Shown here in pieces: positions 17,975-27,316 of a DNA stretch of 64,000 nucleotides. A program made the translations under genes and the position numbers. The notes under the pieces were generated by a model that was not told where the DNA came from, ran no database searches, and saw only the letters and a program-made list of their open reading frames with translations. Numbering within the stretch: the stretch's first letter is position 1; each line of letters opens with the position of its first letter. This DNA comes from Rhodanobacteraceae bacterium (lineage in GTDB: Bacteria; Pseudomonadota; Gammaproteobacteria; Xanthomonadales; Ahniellaceae), in NCBI GenBank assembly GCA_016708465.1, contig JADJFT010000008.1, positions 186,001-250,000 of the forward strand, written 5' to 3'.

Positions 17975-18924
17975 CGCTCCAGTTCCCGGCGCAGCGGCAG
18001 GATGCGCGCGTTGAGTGCGCTTAGCGCCCGACGCGTCTGGGCATCGATGGCTTCAAAGCGCGCCGTATCGAAATAGCCACGCATTGCCTCACCAGCGGTG
18101 GGGTCGCGGTCGATCACCAACAGCACGTCGCGTAGTGCATCGGTCAGCACCGGCGGCAGGTCGCCGCGCACCAACTCGATCGCGCGTGGCACGCTGTCGC
18201 TTTCGGCGATCACGCGGAAGTCTTCGCGGAAACTGGGCGGCATGCGGCGTGGGTTGTCCCAATCGAGATTGCTGAATGCGCCGGCATCGGCCAGACCCTT
18301 GTGCACCCAGATCGCGATATTGAGTTCCGACCGCGCCAGCAGAAAGCCAACTTCGTTTGCCGCCGGATAATCATCCGGCTTACCGAGTTCGGTGAGCGGC
18401 AGGCCGGCGCCGAGCAAGGTGATCAACGGCAAATAAAAGGCGCTGGTCGATGAGCGCGTCTGCAGCGCCAAGCGCTTGCCGCGGAGGTCGGCGAGACTGC
18501 GGATACCGCTATCGCGCCGCACGAACACCAGGCTGCGATAAACGTTGCGATCCTCACGCAGTGCGCGCAGAAAGGCATGGGCACCAGACCGGTTTTCGAG
18601 TTCGGCGGCCATCGCCGGCGTTTCCGTGACCCAATCGACACGGCCACGGCGCAGGTATCCGGCCATTTGTTGCGGGTCGCGAGCGAGCAGCACGGCGCCT
18701 TCGCGTATGCCATGGCCTGACAGTTTCGGAACAACCACATCCAGCAGCCGCTTCAGTCGGACATAGTCGACGCGCGGATTATCGGTGATGCGGCCGATGA
18801 CGATGCGGTCAGGGTGTTGGATATCGGCGGTCGACGGCATTGCGATGATTGCCGCCAGCACGGCGAGCAGCCATCGAAGCAGGGGTCGCGCCCGCAGAGC
18901 GCGCCAGCCGTGTGATTCATTCAT
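17971..18924 (-). CDS. PhnD-like periplasmic phosphate/phosphonate-type binding protein
   Basis: A type 2 periplasmic binding protein of the PhnD/TupA-like group, about 317 residues from ATG 18924, with a basic N-terminus and hydrophobic signal segment (LLRWLLAVLAAIIAMPSTAD). Family features are YLRRGRVDWVTETPAMAAEL, YRSLVFVRRDSGIRSLADLRGKRLAL and the STSAFYLPLITLL segment. No ABC permease or ATPase is nearby; the only partner is the GGDEF-EAL gene it overlaps by four bases. It is therefore more likely a sensor subunit than an importer component. An alternative ATG is at 18963. Confidence 0.85.
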   Translation of the reverse strand: MNESHGWRALRARPLLRWLLAVLAAIIAMPSTADIQHPDRIVIGRITDNPRVDYVRLKRLLDVVVPKLSGHGIREGAVLLARDPQQMAGYLRRGRVDWVTETPAMAAELENRSGAHAFLRALREDRNVYRSLVFVRRDSGIRSLADLRGKRLALQTRSSTSAFYLPLITLLGAGLPLTELGKPDDYPAANEVGFLLARSELNIAIWVHKGLADAGAFSNLDWDNPRRMPPSFREDFRVIAESDSVPRAIELVRGDLPPVLTDALRDVLLVIDRDPTAGEAMRGYFDTARFEAIDAQTRRALSALNARILPLRRELER

Positions 18925-19027
18925 CGCGTGGATTCTGGTCGGGCTCGGTGCACTGCCGAGCATCGTTGGGGCCGGACGTTAGCATGGCTTCCGCAGCCGT
19001 CGCTGCTGCCATTGCTACGCAACTTCA

Positions 19028-19795
19028 CTATTTGTTGATTCTCGACTCGGCCAGCCGTGCCATGCGTTGTGCATCGGCAAGGATGCCGCGAAAAATCATC
19101 ACCTCGCGGGTGTCGAGATCAGCGCGGTGCAGCATGCGCCGGATGCGCTGCATCAGATGCCCATAGGGCCTGCCTTTGAAGAAGTCGATCTCGGCCAGCG
19201 CCTGCTCGAAGTGCTCGAACATGCGCTCCATCTGTTCGATGGTCGCCGGCGGGTCGTCGCGTTCGGCGAGTGGTAGCGGCATGACCTCGGTGATCGTCAG
19301 TGCTGCGCTGCGAATGCAGAAGGAGAGTACCTGCACCGCCTGGGCGAGATTGAGTGAGCTGAACTCGGCTTCGGTGGGAATATGCACGGCGGCATCGCAG
19401 CGGCTCAGGTCCTCGTTGGTCAGCCCGGTGCGTTCAGCGCCGAACACGAGTGCGACTGGGCCGCGCCTGGCTTCGGTCAGCAGTGATTGTGCGGCTTCCC
19501 CGGGTTCCAGCAGCGGCAGGCTGATATCGCGCAAGCGTGCCGTACAGCCAGCGGCGTAGACGCAGTCAGCGATCGCATCAGTGAGTGAATCGTAGATCTG
19601 TGCACGCTCGAGCAAGTCGTCGGCGCCGGCTGCGAGTGCGTTCGCACGTTGGTCTGGAAACAGCTTCGGGCGTACCAAGGCGAGGTCGGATAAGCCCATC
19701 GTCTTCATCGCGCGCGCGGCGGCACCGATGTTTTCGGGCAGGGCGGTATCGATCAGGACGACACGGATCGGAAGCAGGAATTCACGCAGTGACAT
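19028..19795 (-). CDS. trmJ: tRNA (cytidine/uridine-2'-O-)-methyltransferase TrmJ
   Basis: A 255-residue SPOUT-class methyltransferase that 2'-O-methylates position 32 of tRNA. Visible motifs are VVLIDTALPENIGAAARAMK at the N-terminus, GPVALVFGAERTGLTNEDL (motif 2) and HIPTEAEFSSLNLAQAVQVL (motif 3, the SAM-binding knot), with a C-terminal helical extension FFKGRPYGHLMQRIRRMLHRA typical of TrmJ. It is divergent from suhB, a neighbourhood common in gammaproteobacteria. Confidence 0.95.
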   Translation of the reverse strand: MSLREFLLPIRVVLIDTALPENIGAAARAMKTMGLSDLALVRPKLFPDQRANALAAGADDLLERAQIYDSLTDAIADCVYAAGCTARLRDISLPLLEPGEAAQSLLTEARRGPVALVFGAERTGLTNEDLSRCDAAVHIPTEAEFSSLNLAQAVQVLSFCIRSAALTITEVMPLPLAERDDPPATIEQMERMFEHFEQALAEIDFFKGRPYGHLMQRIRRMLHRADLDTREVMIFRGILADAQRMARLAESRINK

Positions 19796-19917
19796 GCGCC
19801 GAGTTTAGCCGGCGCCTGAAGCGCGCGTCAGGCTTGGCTTTCACGCAAGCGGCCGGTTTGTTACCCTGCCGCCACTTCGCCCGGCCTCGTGCCGGGCTGT
19901 TCTTTACCGGAGATCCC

Positions 19918-20710
19918 ATGCGAAACGGCGCCCTTCACATCGCCATCAAAGCCGCGCGCGGCTGGCAACGTCATCCTGCGCGCCCTGCCCAAGCGCGACA
20001 GCCTCGTCATCCACGAGAAGGCGCATCTCGATTTCGTCACTGAAGTCGACCGTCTCGCCGAAGTCGAGATCATCAAGGAACTGCGCCGATCGTTTCCGAC
20101 GCATGGGTTTCTTGGCGAAGAAACAGGCCAGGTTGGGCCGACCAAGCAGCAGTGGGTGATCGATCCGCTCGACGGCACCAGCAACTTCTTGCGTGGGTTC
20201 CCACATTTTTCGGTCTCGATCGCCTTGGTCGAAAAAGGCGAACCGGTGCTAGGCGTGGTGTTCGATCCGCTACGCGATGAATTGTTCATCGCTGAGAAGG
20301 GGCGAGGTGCGCTACTCAACGATCGTCGCTTGCGTGTGACTCCGCGTAAAGGCATCGAAGGCGCGCTGATTGCGACTGGCTTCCCGTTCCGCCAGCGCAA
20401 ACTGTTCGACGATCACCTCGAGATGGTCAAAGCATTGCTCAAGACCGGTGAAGACTTGCGCCGCACTGGATCGGCGGCGCTCGATCTCGCCTATGTCGCC
20501 TGCGGTCGCTTCGACGCCTATTTTGAAATGGGCTTGCAGCCGTGGGACATGGCTGCCGGCGTATTGCTGGTGCGCGAAGCTGGCGGTCAAGTCACCGATA
20601 TGCGTGGTGGCGACGGCTTCATGAGCAAGGGCCATATCGTCGCGGCCAACCTCAACGTCGGTGGCGAACTACGTTCCATGATCGAACCCTTCGTCGGCGG
20701 GTTGAATTGA
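19918..20710 (+). CDS. suhB: Inositol-1-monophosphatase SuhB, frameshifted near the start
   Basis: A Mg2+-dependent inositol monophosphatase-family protein, also known as a transcription antitermination factor in E. coli. The ATG at 19918 (with GGAG before it) encodes MRNGALHIAIKAAR, then the frame is lost in a GCGCGCG run at about 19951-19961 and resumes as AAGNVILRALPKRDSLVI. Signature motifs are GEETG, DPLDGTSNFLRGFPHF and WDMAAGVLLVREAGG. The joined length of about 264 residues is normal. Loss of a GC pair in the dinucleotide run is the simplest explanation. Confidence 0.92.
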
Positions 20711-20748
20711 TGCCTGCGTAGCATTTACTCACGGGTCGCTCCAACAGA

Positions 20749-20786
20749 AACACAAAAGGCCGGGATTACTCCCGGCCTTTTGTGTT
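20749..20786. terminator. Strong bidirectional terminator between suhB and secF
   Basis: A perfect 17-bp inverted repeat, with arms containing ACAAAAGGCCGGGA, around a four-base loop TTAC. A-rich and T-rich flanks let it stop both convergent genes. Confidence 0.9.
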
Positions 20787-20805
20787 CTATGACGGCCAAA
20801 TCCAG

Positions 20806-21743
20806 TTACGGACGGCGCGCCAGATCCGACTCGTCTTTCGCGCGCGGCAGCAGGTCGATACGGTTGGTGCCGAGCAGCAACAGCAACGGGCAGGCGACGA
20901 AGATCGATGACAGCGTACCGATCACGATGCCGATGATCTGCGACTCGGCCATGCCCTTCAGCGCGGAACCACCGAAGAAGTAAAGCGCCAGCACGGTCAG
21001 CAAGGCCACGAACGAGGTAATGATCGTGCGCGACAGCGTTTGGTTGACCGAGCGGTTCAGCACTTCGTAGGCATCGACTCGATGCAGGCCACGGAAGTTT
21101 TCGCGGACACGATCAAACACGACGATGGTGTCGTTGATCGAATAGCCCATCACCGACAGGATGCCGGCGAGCACGTTCAGGTCGAATTCCTTGCCGGTCA
21201 CCGCGAAGTAGCCGGTACAGACGACGATATCGTGCATCGTGGCAAGGATGGCGGCGATCGCGAACTTCCATTCGAAGAGCACCGAGATGTAAAGCAAAAG
21301 CCGAACGCGACGAAAATCACCGCGATCACGCCCTGACTGGCCAGTTCCTTGCCGACTTGCGGGCCGACGAAGTCGGAGCGGGTCAGTTTGGCCGGGTTGT
21401 CGCTGTTTTGCACCGCAGCCAAGACCGAATCGCCGGTCTTGTTCGCGTTCACTTGGCCGTTTTCCGGCTGCAAACGCACGATGATGTCGTTGGATGCGCC
21501 GAAAGTCTGCACCACGGCATCGGCGAACCCGGCCTTGGTCAAACGATCACGCAACAGGCCGATATCCGCTTCCTTGTCGAACTTCAACTCGACGACGGTG
21601 CCGCCGGTAAAATCGAGTGCGAAGTTGAGTCCGCGCGTTGCGAGCGCGCCAATAGCAATCACGAACAGCGCGATCGCGATGCCGATCGACATCGTGCGCA
21701 GGCGCATGAAGTCGAACTTGCTGTCATACGGGAACAGATTCAC
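20806..21743 (-). CDS. secF: Protein translocase subunit SecF, frameshifted
   Basis: Inner-membrane partner of SecD in Sec-dependent export. The first frame covers MNLFPYDSKFDFMRLRTMSI, the ALDFTGGTVVELKF motif and GPQVGKELASQGVIAVIFVAFG. The second frame continues LLYISVLFEWKFAIAAILA, HDIVVCTGYF, GYSINDTIVVFDRVREN and the last helices. A single missing base at about 21300-21303, within GGCTTTTGC on the coding strand, restores FGLLLYI. The joined length of about 312 residues is normal. SecF is near-essential in most gammaproteobacteria, so a sequencing error is likely. Confidence 0.93.
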
Positions 21744-21758
21744 GTGTGGATCTCCGGA

Positions 21759-23624
21759 TCAGATCGACAGGCGCGCAAGTTTCTTGCGGCCGCTGTAGAA
21801 GAGCGAGGCGATGCCGCGCGATACCGAGACCGCGGTGTACATCGAGGTCAGAATGCCGACGCACAGCGACAGTGCGAATCCGCGGATCGGGCCGGAACCG
21901 AACGAGAACAACGCGACACCACCGAGTAGGGCGGTGATGTTGGCATCGAGAATCGTGCCGGAGGCTTTTTCGTAGCCGATCGCAATACTCGCCAATGGCG
22001 ATGTCCCGCCGCGCAATTCTTCGCGGATACGTTCGTTGATCAGCACGTTGGCGTCGACCGACATGCCGACGGTCAGCGCGATACCGGCCAGTCCGGGCAG
22101 GGTGAGGGTGGCGCCGAACAGCGACATCACCGCCACCACCAGCAACAAGTTCAGCAGCACCGACAGATTAGTGACGCCACCGAACATCTTGTAGTAAATG
22201 ACGAAGAAGGCCATCACGAAGCCGAATGAATAGAGGACGGCACGGACGCCGGACTTGATGTTGTCGGCACCAAGGCTGGGGCCGATGATGCGTTCTTCGA
22301 CGATGTCGATTGGTGCCGAGAGCGATCCGGCACGCAGCAGCAGCGCGAGTTCGTCAGCTTCACCCTTTTCCAGTCCAGTGGTCTGGAAATGCTTGCCAAA
22401 CGGCTCGCGGATATTGGCGATACTGATCACTTCTTCCTTCATGCGTGCGGTTCGGACTTCCTTGCCGTCGATGATCTTGGTCTCTGGAATGCGCTCGATG
22501 AAGACGACTGCCAGCGGGCGTCCAACGTTTTCCTCAGTGACACGCAGCATCTTTTGGCCGCCGGCATCGTTGAGGCGGATCGATACCGCTGGGGTGCCGC
22601 TATCGGGATCGATGGTGCTGGTCGCGGTGACGATTTCATCGCCCTGTGCGATCACGCGGCGGCTCAACAGCACCGGTTGGCCCTCACGCGTGAAGTAGAG
22701 CTTGGAGCCGGCCGGCGAGCGTCCGGTTTGCAGCACGTCCTGAATACGGCCGGCATTCTCGACGTCGGACAGGCGGTATTCCAGGGTTGCCGTTGCACCG
22801 AGGATCTTCTTCGCCGCTGCGGTGTCCTGCACGCCCGGCAATTGCACCGCGATGCGCGATGCGCCCTGACGCTGAATGACCGGTTCAGCCACGCCGAGCG
22901 CATTGATGCGGTTGCGTAGGGTCGAGAGATTCTGCTCGATCACCTGATCCATCGCAGCGATACGTGTTTCCTGCGGCACCTTCACCGATAACGGAAAGGA
23001 GTCGGCGGCGCCGGGAACATCGAGCAACTGCACGCCAGCAGCCAGCCCGGCGATTTCACCGGCGGCCTTCCTGCGGTCATCGTCGTTGCGCAAGGTGACC
23101 AGTACACCGTCGGCTGCACGCACTGCGGTTCCACGGATGTTCTTGTCTCGCAACATCGTCTTGATGTCGTCGATCAGGCGCTCATCGCCGGCTTCAATCA
23201 CCGCCTTGCTGTCGACTTCCATCAGGAAGTGCACGCCGCCTTGCAGGTCAAGGCCGAGCGTCATCGGGTTTGCACCGACTGCGGACAGCCAGTTCGGCAC
23301 CGTCGATGCGAGGTTTAATGCAACTGAATAATTCTCGCCGAGCGAGGCACGCAGCATTTCGGACACACGCAACTGGGTTTCGCCATCGACGAGGCGCACA
23401 AGCAGGCGTTTGTCACTCAACTCAATCGACTTGAACGCAATCTTTGCGCGCTCCAAGTCACCCTGAACTTTCTCCTTGGTCGCTTCGTCGAGCACGGCGT
23501 TACGACTGGCCGAGATTTGCACCGCTGGATCTTGCGGGTAAATGTTCGGTAGCGAATAGAGCAAACCGAAAGCCAGCACCACAAAGATGATGGCTTTCTT
23601 CCACAGCGGGTATTCGAGGGTCAT
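21759..23624 (-). CDS. secD: Protein translocase subunit SecD
   Basis: A 621-residue RND-type membrane protein that uses the proton gradient to aid protein release from the Sec channel. An N-terminal helix is followed by a large periplasmic domain (with LGLDLQGGVHFLMEVD and the P1 head) and six C-terminal helices including GLAGIALTVGMSVDANVLINERIREEL, the conserved Asp-containing helix. The gene is complete and sits between yajC (27 bp) and secF (15 bp) in the normal yajC-secD-secF order. Confidence 0.97.
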   Translation of the reverse strand: MTLEYPLWKKAIIFVVLAFGLLYSLPNIYPQDPAVQISASRNAVLDEATKEKVQGDLERAKIAFKSIELSDKRLLVRLVDGETQLRVSEMLRASLGENYSVALNLASTVPNWLSAVGANPMTLGLDLQGGVHFLMEVDSKAVIEAGDERLIDDIKTMLRDKNIRGTAVRAADGVLVTLRNDDDRRKAAGEIAGLAAGVQLLDVPGAADSFPLSVKVPQETRIAAMDQVIEQNLSTLRNRINALGVAEPVIQRQGASRIAVQLPGVQDTAAAKKILGATATLEYRLSDVENAGRIQDVLQTGRSPAGSKLYFTREGQPVLLSRRVIAQGDEIVTATSTIDPDSGTPAVSIRLNDAGGQKMLRVTEENVGRPLAVVFIERIPETKIIDGKEVRTARMKEEVISIANIREPFGKHFQTTGLEKGEADELALLLRAGSLSAPIDIVEERIIGPSLGADNIKSGVRAVLYSFGFVMAFFVIYYKMFGGVTNLSVLLNLLLVVAVMSLFGATLTLPGLAGIALTVGMSVDANVLINERIREELRGGTSPLASIAIGYEKASGTILDANITALLGGVALFSFGSGPIRGFALSLCVGILTSMYTAVSVSRGIASLFYSGRKKLARLSI

Positions 23625-23651
23625 TGCGGTGTTCCCGGTGACGGACGCGGC

Positions 23652-23981
23652 TTACGCCGCCTTGATCGTGCCTTTCGGCAATATGGCGGTGATGGCTTGC
23701 TTCTGCACCTTGATTTCGAGCTTGTCGGAGATCTCGACGGTGATGAAGGCATCGCTCATGTCGGTAACGCGGCCAAGGATGCCGCCTGAAGTGACGACCT
23801 CGTCGCCCTTTCCCAGCCCGTCCAGCATCGAACGGTGTTCCTTGGCGCGCTTCATTTGTGGGCGGATGGCAATGAAATAGAAAATCGCAAAAAACACGAC
23901 CATCATGATCAAGGGCGAAATCGGGTCGGCAGCGGCACCGCCCGCCGCCTGCGCGTGGGCGTCGGAAATCAGGAAGCTCAT
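23652..23981 (-). CDS. yajC: Preprotein translocase subunit YajC
   Basis: A 109-residue single-pass membrane protein. A hydrophobic stretch LIMMVVFFAIFYFIAIRPQ at about 25-43 is followed by the family motif KRAKEHRSMLDGLGKGDEVVTSGG and a cytoplasmic tail. It associates with SecD and SecF. A GAGAAGAG ribosome-binding site precedes the ATG. A possible -10 (CATAAT, 24042-24047 on the minus strand) lies upstream without a clear -35. Confidence 0.95.
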   Translation of the reverse strand: MSFLISDAHAQAAGGAAADPISPLIMMVVFFAIFYFIAIRPQMKRAKEHRSMLDGLGKGDEVVTSGGILGRVTDMSDAFITVEISDKLEIKVQKQAITAILPKGTIKAA

Positions 23982-24092
23982 GGGTCTCTTCTCGTTGGAG
24001 CACCGGACTTGGGGACATTCCGGCGCAAAAAAAGGCGGACGATTATGCCACAGCCCTCAGTGGCCGTGGCCGCTTGGTCGCGAATCTGATCC

Positions 24093-24497
24093 TCAGGCGG
24101 AGTCGGCTCCGAGGTTGATCAGTCGTTCCAGGTTGTCGGCGAGGCGGCCGATTTCGTCGACCAGCAAGTCGATCTCCTCGTGGGTCAAGCCGTCGTAAGG
24201 GCGGTTTTCGCAGAGGTGCAAGTACGGCGTACCGTCAACATCATTGACCGCAAGGTAGCCGACGCGTTGTTCCCAGTTGAAGCGCAATGAACGCGTCGCG
24301 TCCGACCTCGACAGCGGCGCGATTGGCGTCGAGATGCGCAAATAGCGGCGGCCGCTCTCGGTTTCGAGGTCGCCGAGGAAAATCCCTTGGCGACGTTCGT
24401 CGTCGATGTCGAGGTCGAAGCTGATCTGGTACGGGTCGCTGGCGGTGAGCGCGAAGCGCGCACCAAGGTGAGCACGGACATCTTCGAAACTGCGCAT
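24093..24497 (-). CDS. Conserved-looking protein of unknown function (134 aa), YbjN/T3SS-chaperone-like at a glance
   Basis: An acidic 134-residue soluble protein starting MRSFEDVRAHLGARFALTAS at ATG 24497. It has an alternating beta pattern (YQISFDLDID, RQGIFLGDLE, RRYLRIST, PYLHLCENRP) and a C-terminal amphipathic helix (THEEIDLLVDEIGRLADNLER). This shape recalls the CesT/YbjN fold, but I cannot confirm it. It is divergent from the ATL gene with 36 bp between the starts. Longer upstream starts would overlap the ATL gene and are unlikely. Confidence 0.65.
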   Translation of the reverse strand: MRSFEDVRAHLGARFALTASDPYQISFDLDIDDERRQGIFLGDLETESGRRYLRISTPIAPLSRSDATRSLRFNWEQRVGYLAVNDVDGTPYLHLCENRPYDGLTHEEIDLLVDEIGRLADNLERLINLGADSA

Positions 24498-24533
24498 GGT
24501 CGTTCTCCAATCCAATGCGCTTATGCTAACCGC

Positions 24534-24878
24534 GTGGACACCACAGCCGCTATCGCCGCTATTTTCGCCATCGTGCGCCGCATTCCTTCGGGTCGCGTCA
24601 CCAGCTACGGCGAAGTCGCCGCTCGCGCCGGTCTCAAAGGGCGCGCCCGCATGGTCGGTCGCGTGCTTGGCGACGCACCGGACGATGCACCGGTGCCTTG
24701 GTTCCGCGTGCTCAAGGCCGATGGTCGCATCGCCTTTCCGATTGGCAGCGATGCCTTCAAGGAACAGGTTCAATGCCTGCGCAAGGAAGGCGTTCGAGTT
24801 GCTACGAACGGTCGCGTCGACCTTGGCAGATACGGATGGTCCAGCGAACAGACGCTGGATGCGTTGTTGTGGGGCTGA
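24534..24878 (+). CDS. atl: Alkyltransferase-like protein (ATL, MGMT fold)
   Basis: A 114-residue protein of the MGMT DNA-binding family. It has IPSGRVTSYGEVAARAG and then PWFRVLKADGRIAFP, where MGMT enzymes have PCHRV. The reactive cysteine is thus tryptophan, the hallmark of ATL proteins that bind O6-alkylguanine and hand lesions to nucleotide excision repair without transferring the alkyl group. His after Trp is also changed to Phe. The GTG at 24534 gives the family length; the in-frame extension upstream lies over the divergent gene. Confidence 0.88.
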   Translation: MDTTAAIAAIFAIVRRIPSGRVTSYGEVAARAGLKGRARMVGRVLGDAPDDAPVPWFRVLKADGRIAFPIGSDAFKEQVQCLRKEGVRVATNGRVDLGRYGWSSEQTLDALLWG

Positions 24879-24923
24879 GCGGAATGGCACGTCGTTGTCT
24901 GCGCGACTGGTGGTGTGGACCGG

Positions 24924-25790
24924 TCAGAAAATCAACGCTGCCATTTGCTTGCGAGTGCGGCTGACGAGGTCCGCATCGTCGATCAGCGCGAAGGCGGCAA
25001 TCAGCGATTTGCGGCCGAGGTCGTCGCCGAATGTGCGGTCAGCGCGCATGATCGCTAGAAAACTATCGATTGCAGACGCGTGATCGCCGGCCAGCAGTCG
25101 GCGCACACCGAGTTGATGGCGCGCGCGGTGGTGGCCAGGTGTCGCAGCAAGTTCGGCAGTGAGTTCGGCCTCGCTCGGGGCATCTTGCAGGGCTTTGGCG
25201 AAGTCGAGTTGCGCACGTGCGCATTTGGCGCGGTCGTCAGTCGCGAGATTTGCCGGCAGGCCATCGAGCTCGATCTCGGCTTCCTTGGCATGGCCAGCCT
25301 GTAGTAGGGCATCGATCAGGTCAAGGCGCAGTTCCGGCTTCTCCGGCGAGGACAGCGCCAACGAGCGAGCGACCTCGACCTGTTCCTCTGGCGACAACGC
25401 CAGTTCGACGAATTCGGGCGCATCCGCGACGCTTTCCGCAGCCATCGCCATGATGCCGTGGTGTTCCAAGAACTGGCGCACCTGTCCCTCCGGCAGCGCG
25501 CCGGGGAAACCGTCGACGATCTGACCACCCTTGACCAGCATCACCGTCGGCACCGAGCGGATCTGAAAGTAGCCGGCGAGCTGCTGTTCCTTGTCGACAT
25601 CGACTTTGGCGAGAATAAAGCCGCCGTTGAACTCGTCGGCCAGCTTTTCCAGGAGCGGGCCGAGCGTCTTGCAGGGGCCGCACCATGGCGCCCAGAAGTC
25701 GACGAGCACCGGTGTTTCTTGCGACTTTGCGAGGACCGTGGTTTCGAAACCTTCGACGCCGACGTCGATCACATGGGGGCTGGTGCTCAT
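24924..25790 (-). CDS. ybbN: Thioredoxin-TPR co-chaperone YbbN/CnoX
   Basis: A 288-residue protein with an N-terminal thioredoxin domain (about 1-110, active site WAPWCGPCKTLGP) and a C-terminal TPR-like region (about 125-285, with EEQVEVARSLALSSPEKPELRLDLIDALL and ATPGHHRARHQLGVRRL). YbbN/CnoX acts as a holdase that protects proteins from oxidation and passes them to GroEL or DnaK. Unlike E. coli CnoX, the redox motif keeps both cysteines, so disulfide activity is plausible. It is the only gene in its transcript, convergent with the ATL gene. Confidence 0.92.
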   Translation of the reverse strand: MSTSPHVIDVGVEGFETTVLAKSQETPVLVDFWAPWCGPCKTLGPLLEKLADEFNGGFILAKVDVDKEQQLAGYFQIRSVPTVMLVKGGQIVDGFPGALPEGQVRQFLEHHGIMAMAAESVADAPEFVELALSPEEQVEVARSLALSSPEKPELRLDLIDALLQAGHAKEAEIELDGLPANLATDDRAKCARAQLDFAKALQDAPSEAELTAELAATPGHHRARHQLGVRRLLAGDHASAIDSFLAIMRADRTFGDDLGRKSLIAAFALIDDADLVSRTRKQMAALIF

Positions 25791-25850
25791 GACTATTCCG
25801 TCTTCAATGGATGCACTGATTTGGGTGCGAGCGAACGTAGATTCAAGCGC

Positions 25851-27185
25851 TCACGGCGACTTGTAGATGACGCCATCCTTCATCACGAAGGCGACGCGCT
25901 CGGTGACGCTGATGTCGTCCAGCGGATTACCCGGCACGGCGACGATGTCGGCGCGTTTGCCGACTTCGAGGACGCCCTGATCGTGGGTCTCGCCGAGGAT
26001 CGTTGCTGGCACCAAGGTTGCCGCCTGCAGGGCCTGCATCGGCGTCACGCCGGCTTGCACCAGCAGCGTGAATTCGCGCGCGTTCTGGCCGTGCGGAGAC
26101 ACGCCCGAGTCGGTACCGAACGCAAACAGCACGCCGGCCTTGACGGCTTTTGAAAAGGTGTCTGATATCTGGGCGCCGACGCGCTCGGCCTTCGGTCGCA
26201 CCACCGCCGGGAACCAGGTCGGGTCTTTCGATTTTTCGCTGACGTAGGCACCAGCGACCAAGGTCGGCACCAGATAGGTGCCGTGCTGCTTCATCATTGC
26301 GAACACTTGGGCGTCGGCGTAGGTGCCGTGTTCGATGGTGCGCACGCCAGCAAGGATGGCTCGCTTCATGCCTTCGGCACCATGGGCATGTGCCGCGACA
26401 TGGAAACCGTAATCACCCGCGGCCTGCACAATGCTCTGGATTTCCTCCAGCGTAAATTGCGCGTTGTCGGCGGATTTCGCGTAGGACAGCACACCTCCAG
26501 TGGCGGTGATTTTGATCAGGTCGGCGCCTTCTTTGTAACGTTGGCGTACGGCCTTGCGGGCTTCGTCGACACTGTCGACGACACCATCCTGCGGTTGCGG
26601 ATAGCCGAGCGCCTCGGTCAGCTTGGCACTGATGCCATTGCGCGGATCGGCATGGCCGCCAGTGGTAGCGATCGCCTTGCCGGCGGCGAAAATGCGCGGA
26701 CCCTTGATCCAGCCACTGTTGATTGCATTGCGCAGGCTAATCGCGATGCCGTCACTGCTGCCGAGATCGCGCACGCTAGTGAACCCGGCCATCAGCGTGC
26801 GCTCGGCATAGACGCTGCCACGCAGTGCGAAGTCGGCTGCATTCAGACGGAAGCCTTCGCTGTAAGACTCTTTGTTTTGTTCGCCGGACAGGTGCACATG
26901 CAGGTCGGTCCAGCCGGGCGTGCAGGTATGCGTGGGTAACGCGTGCACCGGCACACTTGCGAAGTCGATGCCAGTGTCGATCAAGGCCGGCGAAGTCGCC
27001 AAGGACTCGGGCTTGTCGCTGAGATCGGTAATACGACCGTCGATGATCAACAGCGCCGTGCGTCCGAGCAGCTTGCCGGCGCGCACATCGATGGCATGAG
27101 CACAATCGACAATGGCAGCGACCGGCGTCACCGCGCCAGCGGTGCCAAGACAAGTGAGTAGCCCGACACATAAGGCAAAGCGCAT
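25851..27185 (-). CDS. Secreted amidohydrolase family protein (imidazolonepropionase/prolidase-like)
   Basis: A 444-residue metal-dependent hydrolase with a signal peptide (MRFALCVGLLTCLGTAGA). The TIM-barrel motifs are PGWTDLHVHLSGEQ (HxH), GFTSVRDLGSSDG, GGHADPRNG, HVAAHAHGAEGMKRAI, IEHGTYAD and FGTDSGVSPHGQN, matching the Xaa-Pro dipeptidase/organophosphate acid anhydrolase-like amidohydrolase group. It probably works in the periplasm on a peptide or cyclic amide; the substrate is unknown. Divergent from leuS. Confidence 0.88.
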   Translation of the reverse strand: MRFALCVGLLTCLGTAGAVTPVAAIVDCAHAIDVRAGKLLGRTALLIIDGRITDLSDKPESLATSPALIDTGIDFASVPVHALPTHTCTPGWTDLHVHLSGEQNKESYSEGFRLNAADFALRGSVYAERTLMAGFTSVRDLGSSDGIAISLRNAINSGWIKGPRIFAAGKAIATTGGHADPRNGISAKLTEALGYPQPQDGVVDSVDEARKAVRQRYKEGADLIKITATGGVLSYAKSADNAQFTLEEIQSIVQAAGDYGFHVAAHAHGAEGMKRAILAGVRTIEHGTYADAQVFAMMKQHGTYLVPTLVAGAYVSEKSKDPTWFPAVVRPKAERVGAQISDTFSKAVKAGVLFAFGTDSGVSPHGQNAREFTLLVQAGVTPMQALQAATLVPATILGETHDQGVLEVGKRADIVAVPGNPLDDISVTERVAFVMKDGVIYKSP

Positions 27186-27316
27186 GGTTTGACTCCTGAC
27201 GAAAGTCCGGCAGTGTACCCAGCAGCGCTGCGATTCGGTTGCCGCCCGGAAAGCCGCTGCGCTAGTCTGGCTGTCATTTCCCTTTGAGTGATGCGTCCTT
27301 GCGGCGCAACCCGATC

